DNA of 64,000 nucleotides from Halioxenophilus aromaticivorans. GTDB lineage: Bacteria; Pseudomonadota; Gammaproteobacteria; Pseudomonadales; Cellvibrionaceae. The stretch lies in contig NZ_AP031496.1 in the NCBI RefSeq assembly GCF_042850945.1, positions 5,704,001-5,768,000 of the forward strand, in the 5' to 3' direction. Made by a program: the position numbers and the translations under genes. This document shows positions 1 to 7,156 of this stretch, one piece after another; position 1 is the stretch's first letter; each line of letters begins with the position of its first letter. The notes below the pieces were generated by a model. That model did no database searches, was not told the DNA's origin, and worked only from the letters and a program-made list of their open reading frames with translations.

Positions 1-345
1 AACCCAGGGCTGCTGTCACAGGTTTTAACCAATCTTATTGTCAATTCAGTGAACCACGGCTTCAGTTATTCCAACGGTGGAGCTATCAGCATAGGCGTTA
101 GCAAAACAGCAGACGATGAGATACAGATCGATTACAAAGACAACGGCCGCGGCATCAGCCAGGAGAATCTACCCAAAATATTTGACCCATTTTTTACCAC
201 TCGCCGCAACCGAGGAGGAACTGGATTAGGGTTAAATATAATCTACAACATTATCACGGGCCCCCTGGGCGGCTCCATAGAATGCCATAGTAAAGAAAAC
301 GAGGGTGTTCAGTTCCTTGTAAAGTTCAAAGTGCAAAGCTTGTAA
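1..345 (+). CDS. Sensor histidine kinase, C-terminal ATPase domain (5' end outside window)
   Basis: The frame is open from base 1, so this is the end of a longer gene. It encodes a HATPase_c domain: an N-box-like stretch (NLIVNSVNHG), a G1 box (DNGRGIS), the F box (IFDPFFTTRR) and the G2 box (GTGLGLNI). This is the kinase core that binds ATP and phosphorylates the dimerisation-domain histidine of a two-component sensor. The sensing part and the partner regulator lie outside the window. The C-terminus looks normal. The last ~290 bases plus 26 bases of 3' flank are repeated 415 bp downstream. The family call is secure; the signal sensed is unknown. Confidence 0.85.
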   Translation, partial: NPGLLSQVLTNLIVNSVNHGFSYSNGGAISIGVSKTADDEIQIDYKDNGRGISQENLPKIFDPFFTTRRNRGGTGLGLNIIYNIITGPLGGSIECHSKENEGVQFLVKFKVQSL

Positions 346-381
346 GTAAGTTATAGGTAGACTCCTAAGCCAAGACGCTAG

Positions 382-462
382 CAAGACACCCATAGATGAG
401 CACATGCATTTCTCTGTCCAGGGGTTCGCTCCCTTTCCTTTATCGCTGCTATGGGTGTCTCG
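382..462. repeat. Palindromic R-L repeat, copy 1
   Basis: The left arm CAAGACACCCATA (382-394) and right arm TATGGGTGTCTCG (450-462) are inverted copies with one mismatch, separated by 55 bases. It lies between the kinase gene and its truncated second copy, which begins 10 bases after the right arm. It belongs to the dispersed family found up to 21.2 kb. Confidence 0.8.
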
Positions 463-472
463 ATTGTACTCT

Positions 473-760
473 GGCTTCAGTGACGCCCTTGGGGGAGCTA
501 TCAGTATAGACGTTAGCAGAACAGCAGACGACGAAGTACAGATCGATTACAAAGATAACGGCCGCGGTATCAGCCAGAAGAATCTACCCATGATTTTTGA
601 CCCATTTTTCACCACTCGCCGTAACCGGGGAGGAACCGGATTGGGATTAAACATAATCTACAACATTGTTACCGGCCCACTGGGCGGCTCCATAGAATGC
701 CATAGTGAAGAAAACGAGGGTGTTCAGTTCCTTTTAAAGTTCAAAGTGCAAAGCTTCTAA
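473..760 (+). pseudogene. Truncated second copy of the histidine kinase ATPase domain
   Basis: Bases 473-786 align without gaps to 58-371 at roughly 85-90% identity by eye. The encoded part keeps the G1 box (DNGRGIS), F box (FDPFFTTRR) and G2 box (GTGLGLN) but lacks the N box and everything upstream, so it cannot bind ATP normally. An open frame runs back to an ATG at 404, but that N-terminal stretch is only the translated palindrome loop. The copy begins 10 bases after the repeat arm at 450-462 and is followed by another arm at 798-810. I read it as a duplicated, decapitated gene tail. Most differences are single-base and many are synonymous, so the duplication is not recent. Confidence 0.75.
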
Positions 761-797
761 GTAAGTTATAGATAGACTCCTAAGCCGCACCATCAAA

Positions 798-863
798 ACA
801 AGACACCTTCACAAAAAGAGAATTTAACTAGATTTAGACTGGGTGCATTGTCTAGGCGTCTTG
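798..863. repeat. R-L repeat, degenerate copy 2
   Basis: ACAAGACACC (799-808) is followed 44 bases on by TAGGCGTCTTG (853-863). These are degenerate R and L arms. A duplicated gene tail starts 11 bases after the L arm. Confidence 0.5.
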
Positions 864-873
864 CCTAGGCGAC

Positions 874-1028
874 TCTCCAAAAGGCGATTGCTAACAATGA
901 ATTGGCCATCAGCTATTGTTACTGTTCAATATTTTACGACTGTTGGCTTAAGCCGCTACCCATTTCTTTGGGAGATCAAGCCATTCAGGAGGTTGACCAA
1001 TGCTGTAGCGATAGGCTTTCGCTTTAAT
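874..1028 (+). pseudogene. Displaced 3' fragment of the gene at 9763-10404
   Basis: Bases 874-1003 match 10251-10380 without gaps, including a long identical run beginning TTGCTAACAATGAATTGGCC. The similarity fades over the next 25 bases towards the stop codon. The source gene encodes a one-TM hypothetical protein about 9.4 kb downstream. Here only its last ~50 codons remain, with substitutions and no start, so it is a dead gene tail. It lies between repeat arms at 853-863 and 1037-1050. Confidence 0.7.
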
Positions 1029-1036
1029 TCGTTCAG

Positions 1037-1050
1037 GTGGATGTCTTAAT
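1037..1050. repeat. Degenerate L arm of the repeat family
   Basis: GGTGGATGTCTTAA differs from the common form GGTGGGTGTCTTAA by one base. It separates the displaced gene tail from the SDR remnant. Confidence 0.5.
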
Positions 1051-1109
1051 AAACTGCTATAAAATGGTCCCAGGCAGCGGATATCAATTTTAAGGGTGTA
1101 TATTATTGT

Positions 1110-1510
1110 ATGCGGGCAGCGTTGCCCCACATGCGAGACGACGGCGGGAGGATTGTTGTTAATATTAGTTCTGGTGCAGCCAATCGCGCGTTAGTTGGCT
1201 GGAGCCATTATTGCTCCACCCAAGCTGCAGCAAAGAAATTAACCGAGATAGCTCACAGAGAATTACATCAGCACAATATTCGTGTAGTGGGTTTATCGCA
1301 GGGCACTGTAGCCACTGACTTTATGGCAACGATACGCGACGCAAAAATAAATGCTGTAAGTGATTTAGACTGGGTCAGCCATATACCTCCTCACTGGACG
1401 GCAGAAGCAGTCGCATTTTATGCGGCGACGGAAGCGGCGCATTCGCTGGAACCGATTTTTCAATAAAAACAGACGAAGGCCGAAAGCTTGTGGGTTTGCC
1501 TATCACTTAG
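1110..1510 (+). pseudogene. Short-chain dehydrogenase (SDR) remnant, truncated and frameshifted
   Basis: This is the C-terminal half of a classical SDR. The segment GGRIVVNISSG carries the active-site serine region. The catalytic YxxxK reads YCSTQ, so the lysine is replaced by glutamine. The Rossmann glycine motif and NNAG are absent. The first frame stops at 1466, but a one-base loss in the T run near 1415-1420 restores a standard tail (GTDFSIKTDEGRKLVGLP) ending at the TAG at 1508-1510. Loss of the N-terminus, loss of the catalytic lysine and the frameshift together make it a pseudogene. It is bounded by repeat arms at 1037-1050 and 1526-1538. Confidence 0.8.
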
Positions 1511-1525
1511 CGAGATCTCTCTTGG

Positions 1526-1538
1526 CGAGACACCCATA
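1526..1538. repeat. R arm of the repeat family
   Basis: CGAGACACCCATA lies 15 bases after the stop of the SDR remnant. It is the complement of the right arm at 450-462 and has no nearby L partner. Confidence 0.65.
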
Positions 1539-2060
1539 ACAAAATATTTTCTCAACGGTGCTTGCCTTACTGCGGGTTGCTTTTTCTGTCGTCTGGAATT
1601 CAATTCTATACAAACCTGCTTTTATTTAACGTAGCCGATACTAAAATCGCGAAAAAGATTAACTAACCGAACAGTTCATTGACCATGCTTAGTCAGAGTC
1701 AAAGATAGTGACCCAACGTCGAATACAATGTATTTGTATAACCAACCATAAAAAAATAGCCATTGCACACTTTGTGCAAATTAGTACGTTTTTTATGACC
1801 CCCTTACCTTTAGTTGACTCTCGAGCCAATTGTGACTTTTAGGTCATAGATTTAAGGTAGAAAGATACATCTAATTTATTTCGTACACAAATCGTATTCG
1901 TAAGCCCGAAATACGTTACAATCTTTTGCGCCATTTACCTCACTGCAAACACGGATAACGCTTGTCTATTTATCTGGTGTAAGTCACCGCGATAAAGACA
2001 AGCACTAAATAACTCAAAGAAATAAACAATATAACTCACGAAGTGAGCAGGAGTTCACAC
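1539..2060 (+). promoter_or_regulatory. AT-rich leader of the beta-helix gene with a long hairpin
   Basis: There is no gene in these ~520 bases. Bases 1960-2003 can fold into a long hairpin: outer stem GCTTGTCT.../...AGACAAGC continued by TATC/GATA, and inner stem GGTG/CACC around TAAGT. A small hairpin CTCAC-GAA-GTGAG (2035-2047) ends next to the ribosome binding site CAGGAG (2048-2053). Together they make a structured 5' leader plausible. I do not recognise a known riboswitch class. Confidence 0.4.
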
Positions 2061-4454
2061 ATGAGAAGACGCCGCCTTAGAAGAATAAATACACCCAATT
2101 CGCACGGCAATAGAATAAAACCTAGGTTTGTCCTTCATCCAATAGTCCACGCGATAAGCCAATACGTCAAATGTACTGTCAAACCTGCAACACCGGCCAC
2201 CAGCTTAGCATTACTGATGATGAGTTCTAGTATGGCCAGCGCCGCAACATTTCAAGTCAGCAACACCAACGACTCGGGTCCGGGCAGCCTGCGCCAAGCC
2301 GTATTGGATGCCAATATCAATCCAACGCCAGATGAAATCATTTTTGATTCCTCGATTGGTAACACAATTGCTTTGACCAGTGGCCCAATTGAGATCCGCG
2401 ATGCACTCATAATTACCGGGCCAGGCGCTCAAAATCTCACTATTAATGCTGGGCACAGTTTCGATATATTCGATGTACCTGGCGGCTCAATATCTAATCC
2501 ATATACAGTAAGCATCTCTAGCTTAACACTGGCTAATGGTGTAACAGCCATCGATGCGGATTCATATGGCGATGTGGAGCTTACGGTGGCAGACAGTGTT
2601 ATCACTGGCAGCTCTGACACGGGCATCTATCTATCGGCGTATACTTGGTCTGCCTCACTCGCGGTTACCGATACAGTTATCACCAATAACGAAGAGTACG
2701 GCGTACTTGTTAGTGGTAGTCGTAACTCTGGCTATCATCAAGCAACTCTGGAAAGAACCAGCATCGTTGACAATACAGGCTACGGAGTAGTGAGTGTCGC
2801 TGCCCAAGTGGATGTCATCGATAGCGATCAAGCAACTCTGGAAAGAACCAGCATCGTTGACAATACAGGCTACGGAGTAGTGAGTGTCGCTGCCCAAGTG
2901 GATGTCATCGATAGCGTTGTCAGCGGCAATAGCACAGGATTAGGAGCGGCAGCTGATTACTACACCCCCGGCGTACTTTCAGTCTCGGAAACGACAATAA
3001 CCAGCAATCTGTCCCATGGTGTACAGCTTTTTGATATTGGGAAGCTGACCTTAGAAAACTCAACGGTGGCTAGCAACGGCGGTGCGGGTGTCTATAGCCC
3101 TCCACCCGTGGGTTTATACGTAGCCCGAGCCAGTGCACACATTTTAGATAGCACCATTTCCGATAACAGCGCTGGTGGTGTGACGATGGATGCTATTTAT
3201 AATGAAATCATTCTTGAAAATGCCACCATCTCCGGTAACCACAATGGGCCGGGGGTCCAATTTGATTTGACCTATGCCTATGAGAGTAGCCACATAACTA
3301 ATAGCACTATCACGGGTAACGATTTGGGCGGTATCAATGACCTTACGTCTGCCTCTAACAGCCGAGAAATTGTGCTGGAAAATTCCGTTGTTGCAGAAAA
3401 CGGCAGCGGTGATGACCTATTAGGCACCGGCACCTATACCGTACACCATTCGCTGATACAAAACCCAGGCACTGCCACACTTGTGGAACCGAGCCCCGGC
3501 TCAAATATTATTGGCGTAGCCCCGATGCTGGGTACGTTGCAAGACAATGGCGGTACCACGCTCACCCACGAGCTGCTGAGCGGTAGCCCTGCCATAGACC
3601 AGGGCGAAAACCTTAGCTGCTTAAACACAGACCAACGCGGTATAGTCAGGCCGCAGGATGGCGATAGCGATAATCTGGCTACCTGCGACATGGGTGCTTT
3701 TGAACTCGCCGGTTCTAGTACGTCAACGGGTGTAATTGGCGACCGCGTGTGGCGAGATATTAACGGCAACGGCGTGCAAGACACGAACGAACCAGGCTTA
3801 GCGGGTGTAGCCGTGAAATTACGGATTAACTGTGACGCCAATAATACCCTCACCGCTATTACAAATAGTAACGGTGACTTCCAATTCGATGGCTTAGGCG
3901 TGGGAACCTACCAGTTGGAATTTATCAAGCCTGATGGCTATAGTTTTAGCCCCTATATTGCCGCCGGCGACTACCGTATAGACAGCAATGCCGACCCAGC
4001 AACCGGGCTGGACCAATGCCGCTCGCTGAGCACTGGACAAAGCCGCCTGGCCTTGGATGCTGGGCTAGTACCGAGCCTCGCGGATGGCAGTGGTATCATG
4101 GGCAACTACGTTTGGAGTGACGACAACGGTGACGGCACACAGGACGCCACCGAACCCGGCCTAGCCGGCGTAACCGTGCGATTGCATATCGATTGCAACC
4201 CCACCACATGGTTGAGCACATTCACAGACGCCAATGGTGGCTTTATGTTTGATCGACTGCCGGTCAAAAATTATCGTTTAGAGTTCGTCGCTCCCGATGG
4301 CTTTACCTTCAGCCCGCCTATTGCCGCTGGCGACTATGACCGTGATAGTAACGCAGACCCAAACACCGGCAGAGATAAATGCCGAGCCATGCCGGAAGGA
4401 CGAGAAAGGCTGGCATTAGATGCCGGGCTGGTTCCCTCTGGCTTAGAAAATTAG
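2061..4454 (+). CDS. Secreted right-handed beta-helix protein with two SdrD B-like domains
   Basis: Start ATG 2061 is chosen because CAGGAG lies 7 bases upstream; an in-frame GTG at 2043 has none. The ~797-aa product opens with a basic region and a late hydrophobic stretch ending SMASAA, a signal-peptide pattern. Residues ~60-500 form a beta-helix with recurring units such as NSTVASNGGAG and DSTISDNSAGG. It begins with the SLRQAVLDAN motif and ends with GSPAIDQG...GAFE, both typical of choice-of-anchor Q proteins. Two B-type Ig-like domains follow (GDRVWRDINGNGVQDTNEPG and GNYVWSDDNGDGTQDATEPG). It is probably a surface adhesin or glycan-binding protein. A perfect 90-bp tandem duplication lies inside the helix. 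The family is secure; the ligand is unknown. Confidence 0.85.
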   Translation: MRRRRLRRINTPNSHGNRIKPRFVLHPIVHAISQYVKCTVKPATPATSLALLMMSSSMASAATFQVSNTNDSGPGSLRQAVLDANINPTPDEIIFDSSIGNTIALTSGPIEIRDALIITGPGAQNLTINAGHSFDIFDVPGGSISNPYTVSISSLTLANGVTAIDADSYGDVELTVADSVITGSSDTGIYLSAYTWSASLAVTDTVITNNEEYGVLVSGSRNSGYHQATLERTSIVDNTGYGVVSVAAQVDVIDSDQATLERTSIVDNTGYGVVSVAAQVDVIDSVVSGNSTGLGAAADYYTPGVLSVSETTITSNLSHGVQLFDIGKLTLENSTVASNGGAGVYSPPPVGLYVARASAHILDSTISDNSAGGVTMDAIYNEIILENATISGNHNGPGVQFDLTYAYESSHITNSTITGNDLGGINDLTSASNSREIVLENSVVAENGSGDDLLGTGTYTVHHSLIQNPGTATLVEPSPGSNIIGVAPMLGTLQDNGGTTLTHELLSGSPAIDQGENLSCLNTDQRGIVRPQDGDSDNLATCDMGAFELAGSSTSTGVIGDRVWRDINGNGVQDTNEPGLAGVAVKLRINCDANNTLTAITNSNGDFQFDGLGVGTYQLEFIKPDGYSFSPYIAAGDYRIDSNADPATGLDQCRSLSTGQSRLALDAGLVPSLADGSGIMGNYVWSDDNGDGTQDATEPGLAGVTVRLHIDCNPTTWLSTFTDANGGFMFDRLPVKNYRLEFVAPDGFTFSPPIAAGDYDRDSNADPNTGRDKCRAMPEGRERLALDAGLVPSGLEN
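2737..2916 (+). repeat. Perfect 90-bp tandem duplication inside the beta-helix gene
   Basis: Bases 2737-2826 and 2827-2916 are identical. The unit is in frame and adds one 30-residue coil (begins ATLERTSIVDNTG) to the beta-helix. The lack of any difference indicates a very recent event or an assembly artefact. Confidence 0.95.
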
Positions 4455-4523
4455 CCTCGACGATAGTTATATCAATAGCGCCCAAGGCTCAATAACTCAC
4501 GGCTAAGCACTGCGTAAATTACT

Positions 4524-5609
4524 ATGGCGAATTCGGCATCGGACCTAGGCACTCAGCCATTGCGCAGTGTTTTTACATCAACGCTGCTGGACATCTTTAA
4601 GCAGCTCAATATCAGCTTGGTTGTTTCAACCTACCAGGCTGGTAAAGTCATTTTGGTACGGCACGACCAAACGACAAACGCTATAAATACGCATTTTCGT
4701 AATTTCGCCAAACCCATGGGCATCGCTGTCAAGGATAACCGCTTGTGTATTGGCGGTACCAATACCGTGTGGGAATACCGCAACCTACCCGCTGTAGCCG
4801 CCAAGCTAGAACCGTCTGGCAAGCACGATGCCTGTTACCTACCCAGCAGCAGCCACATCACAGGGGATATTGACGTACACGAGATGGCGTGGAGCGAAGA
4901 TAACCAACTCTGGTTAGTGAATACTCGGTTCGATTGTTTGTGCACCATCGATACAGAGCATAGCTTCACCCCTCGTTGGCGCCCCAGCTTTATATCTGCG
5001 TTAGCACCGGAAGACCGTTGCCACTTAAATGGTATGGCACTGGTTAATGGTAAACCCAAGTATGTAACGGCATTAGGCAAAAGTGACACAGCACAGGGTT
5101 GGCGCGATGGTCTGGCAAAGGGTGGCGTATTAATCGATATTGAAACCAACCAGACCTTACTGGCAGGCCTGTCAATGCCACACTCGCCGCGTTGGCATCA
5201 GGATTGTTTATGGTTACTTGAATCCGGTAAAGGAGCTTTAACGAAAGTCGATATTAACAGCGGCGCCAGTAGCGCTGTGGCCAATTTAAGCGGCTTTACT
5301 CGTGGTTTAGATTTTTATGGTCCCTTGGCTTTCATAGGATTATCTCAAGTGCGAGAAAGCGCTTCTTTTGGAGCCATACCCCTTGTGGCAGAAACAGAAG
5401 AACGCACTTGTGGAGTATGGGTGGTACACGTTGAAACCGGACAAACGCTGGGATTTCTGCGCTTTGAATCTGGGGTAGAAGAGATCTTCGACGTGCAAAT
5501 TATTCCCCACAGCCGATTCCCGGAACTGCTGGAATGGGACGACCCCAAGGTCAATAGCTCTTACGTTATTCCTGAAGAGGCCTTGGCCAAGGTGTCGCCG
5601 TCATACTAA
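4524..5609 (+). CDS. TIGR03032 family protein
   Basis: The 361-aa protein has hallmarks of the uncharacterised TIGR03032 family: LVVSTYQAGKVILVR near residue 35, FAKPMGIAV, and the conserved core CHLNGMALVNGKPKYVTALG. The predicted fold is a beta-propeller-like repeat protein. I see no signal peptide, so it is probably cytoplasmic. It starts 69 bases after the beta-helix gene on the same strand and may be cotranscribed. In other genomes such proteins often sit beside giant surface proteins, which fits here, but no activity is known. The stop is followed by degenerate repeat arms. Confidence 0.8.
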   Translation: MANSASDLGTQPLRSVFTSTLLDIFKQLNISLVVSTYQAGKVILVRHDQTTNAINTHFRNFAKPMGIAVKDNRLCIGGTNTVWEYRNLPAVAAKLEPSGKHDACYLPSSSHITGDIDVHEMAWSEDNQLWLVNTRFDCLCTIDTEHSFTPRWRPSFISALAPEDRCHLNGMALVNGKPKYVTALGKSDTAQGWRDGLAKGGVLIDIETNQTLLAGLSMPHSPRWHQDCLWLLESGKGALTKVDINSGASSAVANLSGFTRGLDFYGPLAFIGLSQVRESASFGAIPLVAETEERTCGVWVVHVETGQTLGFLRFESGVEEIFDVQIIPHSRFPELLEWDDPKVNSSYVIPEEALAKVSPSY

Positions 5610-5659
5610 GAAACTACAATGAAGTCTTACTGGCACACCCACTCAAAAAACATCTTGCT

Positions 5660-5703
5660 GAGACATCCACTCAAAAGATAAATTTGCTTAGAGTAGGTGT
5701 CTC
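5660..5703. repeat. R-L repeat, copy 4
   Basis: GAGACATCCACTC (5660-5672) and GAGTAGGTGTCTC (5691-5703) form an inverted pair with one mismatch across 18 bases. A more degenerate half (CACACCCACTC) occurs at 5634-5644. Confidence 0.7.
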
Positions 5704-5825
5704 GATTAGTAGGCCGTCTAGTCCGAGTACTTGACGACTGGTGCGCCGAGTCTCCGGGCTATTACCTTTACTATCCCAGCCGGCGACAAAATACCCCGGC
5801 ATTCCTAGCCTAACCAAGACACCCA
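5670..5825 (-). CDS. Possible 51-aa ORF spanning two repeat sites
   Basis: On the minus strand an ATG inside the repeat arm at 5815-5827 opens a 51-codon frame through the 110-base spacer. It begins MGVLVRLGMPGYFVAGWD and ends in the neighbouring palindrome. It could be a fragment of a foreign gene that rides with the repeat or pure chance. There is no ribosome binding site. It is given because the spacer between the two palindromes has no other explanation. Confidence 0.2.
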
Positions 5826-5900
5826 TACAAAAAAGCAATACTTTAATTTAAGGTGGGTGTCTCAACTAGAAAGAACTTAAGGTGGGTGTCTTAACTAGAG
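5815..5900. repeat. R-L repeat, copy 5, with duplicated L arm
   Basis: CAAGACACCCATA (5815-5827) is followed by two direct copies of a 20-base L unit beginning GGTGGGTGTCT at 5852-5871 and 5881-5900, 29 bases apart. The second copy supplies the GTG codon that opens the next reading frame. Confidence 0.8.
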
Positions 5901-6460
5901 ACATTGAGGGCTATGCTGGCCTCAGAGAGGATTTGAAAGGAACACGCTACCAAGCTAATAATCCCAAAATCGTATCAATGGGTATTGGTAAACAGGGCGT
6001 TAAAAGCGTAGTTAGTGGAGGCTTTGTCGTTAGCATTTTAATATCGGCTGGCTTTCACTCGGTTGATCAACTTCTAGATGATCAACGTACCTGGCATGAT
6101 TTCGTCGGGGGGGTAGCAGTAGATGTAGCAGTCGCCGCAGTATCTTCTGGTATCGCTTGGGGAGCAGTCGGAACATATGTAGGCGGTGCGTCTGCAATGG
6201 TGGCCGTCGGTCCACTTCTTGCTATCGTTGCAGTCGGCACACTTGCTACTTTTTTTATTTCCAGAACAATTGATACCGAATCTCTCGCCGATATAATGGC
6301 CAACAGTCTAGAGACCTTGGAAGCTGGCATCAGATCTGAATTGGAATCTACTCGCAGAGAAATCAACAGAGTGGAAAAAGAGTATAAGTCAGATCCTCTG
6401 GGATTTCTCCATCGATTGTTTGGTATTCCCAGAGTTGGATTAAGCTCTGCACGTCGTTAA
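5882..6460 (+). CDS. Glycine-rich membrane protein, probable decapitated pore-forming toxin C-terminus
   Basis: The 192-aa frame opens at a GTG inside the repeat arm with no ribosome binding site, and is closed upstream by TAG at 5867. The first native residues (YAGLREDLKGTRYQANNPK) read like the middle of a protein. This suggests that a longer 5' part was lost. Two or three hydrophobic, Gly/Ala-rich segments (about residues 45-60, 75-105 and 105-122) precede a charged helical tail. The layout resembles membrane-disrupting C-terminal domains of polymorphic or T6SS effectors. The next gene, 8 bases downstream, encodes a three-TM protein suited to be its immunity partner. The toxin assignment is inference; ATG 5978 is an alternative start. 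Confidence 0.45.
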   Translation: MGVLTRDIEGYAGLREDLKGTRYQANNPKIVSMGIGKQGVKSVVSGGFVVSILISAGFHSVDQLLDDQRTWHDFVGGVAVDVAVAAVSSGIAWGAVGTYVGGASAMVAVGPLLAIVAVGTLATFFISRTIDTESLADIMANSLETLEAGIRSELESTRREINRVEKEYKSDPLGFLHRLFGIPRVGLSSARR

Positions 6461-6468
6461 AAATCGTA

Positions 6469-7053
6469 ATGCCTAACTCAAATGATAGTCCTTCAAAGCT
6501 AGGTATAGCATTACTTGTAACCGTTTTTGTCGGTTTATTGGTTGGCTATTACTTTCGTCTGTTCAAGGAATTATCCGCACTAAAATTGATTAAACTACAG
6601 GCTGCAGCTGTCAGTTTGGACTCTGCAGTTATCCCAATGCTAGTTTTTGTGCCGACCATTTTTGTTTTACTGGCGGGTTTTATCAGGCGATGGCAAGGAA
6701 AGTTGTCGGATAAAGAAACTACAAGCGGGTTAAGGTTTATCGTTTTCAGCCTACCTCTGTTTCTATTGGTATGGGGTGTTTATGGTTGGCACCAAAATCG
6801 TTGGCTAGATTCGGCACATTACCAGAAGTGCCAATTCTTAACAGGGTCTAGCTTTGGAGCTCCTTCTGTCTGGGTGCGGGAGGAACCTTACTGCATCCAG
6901 GGCGCACATAGGGTAAACAGCGAGCTTGTAGAGTGGGCAGGCCAGGAAGCGCGCGCTGGAAAAGATGTCAGCGTAGATGAGTTTAAAAATAAGATTGCCG
7001 AGCTAAACCAGCCTAAAGCGCGCTCTACGGTATCTCGAGCGCCGGGGGAGTAG
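6469..7053 (+). CDS. Three-TM membrane protein, candidate immunity protein
   Basis: The 194-aa protein has clear membrane segments near residues 10-27 (LGIALLVTVFVGLLVGYYF), 50-66 (IPMLVFVPTIFVLLAGF) and 85-102 (FIVFSLPLFLLVWGVYG). A soluble C-terminal half follows with two cysteines (CQFLTG, YCIQGAH). It lies 8 bases behind the glycine-rich membrane protein and is surely in the same transcript. A multi-TM partner directly behind a pore-former-like protein is the usual arrangement for an inner-membrane immunity protein. I recognise no named domain, so the role rests on context. A repeat palindrome follows 37 bases after the stop. Confidence 0.5.
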   Translation: MPNSNDSPSKLGIALLVTVFVGLLVGYYFRLFKELSALKLIKLQAAAVSLDSAVIPMLVFVPTIFVLLAGFIRRWQGKLSDKETTSGLRFIVFSLPLFLLVWGVYGWHQNRWLDSAHYQKCQFLTGSSFGAPSVWVREEPYCIQGAHRVNSELVEWAGQEARAGKDVSVDEFKNKIAELNQPKARSTVSRAPGE

Positions 7054-7089
7054 CGTCCCGACAAAAACATCAGAAGCTTCAGAAGCTAT

Positions 7090-7156
7090 CAAGACACCCA
7101 CGCCTTAGTGGGCGTCTTGGCAAGAACCTGTTAGTGGGTGTCTTGGCAAGAACCGC
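7090..7156. repeat. R-L repeat, copy 6: compact hairpin plus 26-bp duplicated L unit
   Basis: CAAGACACCCAC (7090-7101) and GTGGGCGTCTTG (7108-7119) form a 12-bp stem with one mismatch and a 6-base loop, the tightest palindrome of the family. The L unit is then tandemly duplicated with a 26-base period (7105-7130 and 7131-7156). The second unit holds the GTG that opens the TolB/TPR gene. Confidence 0.85.

Noticed and set aside
843..1049. 68-codon plus-strand frame as a gene
   Set aside because: It reads another frame of the duplicated gene tail and a repeat arm; no ribosome binding site.
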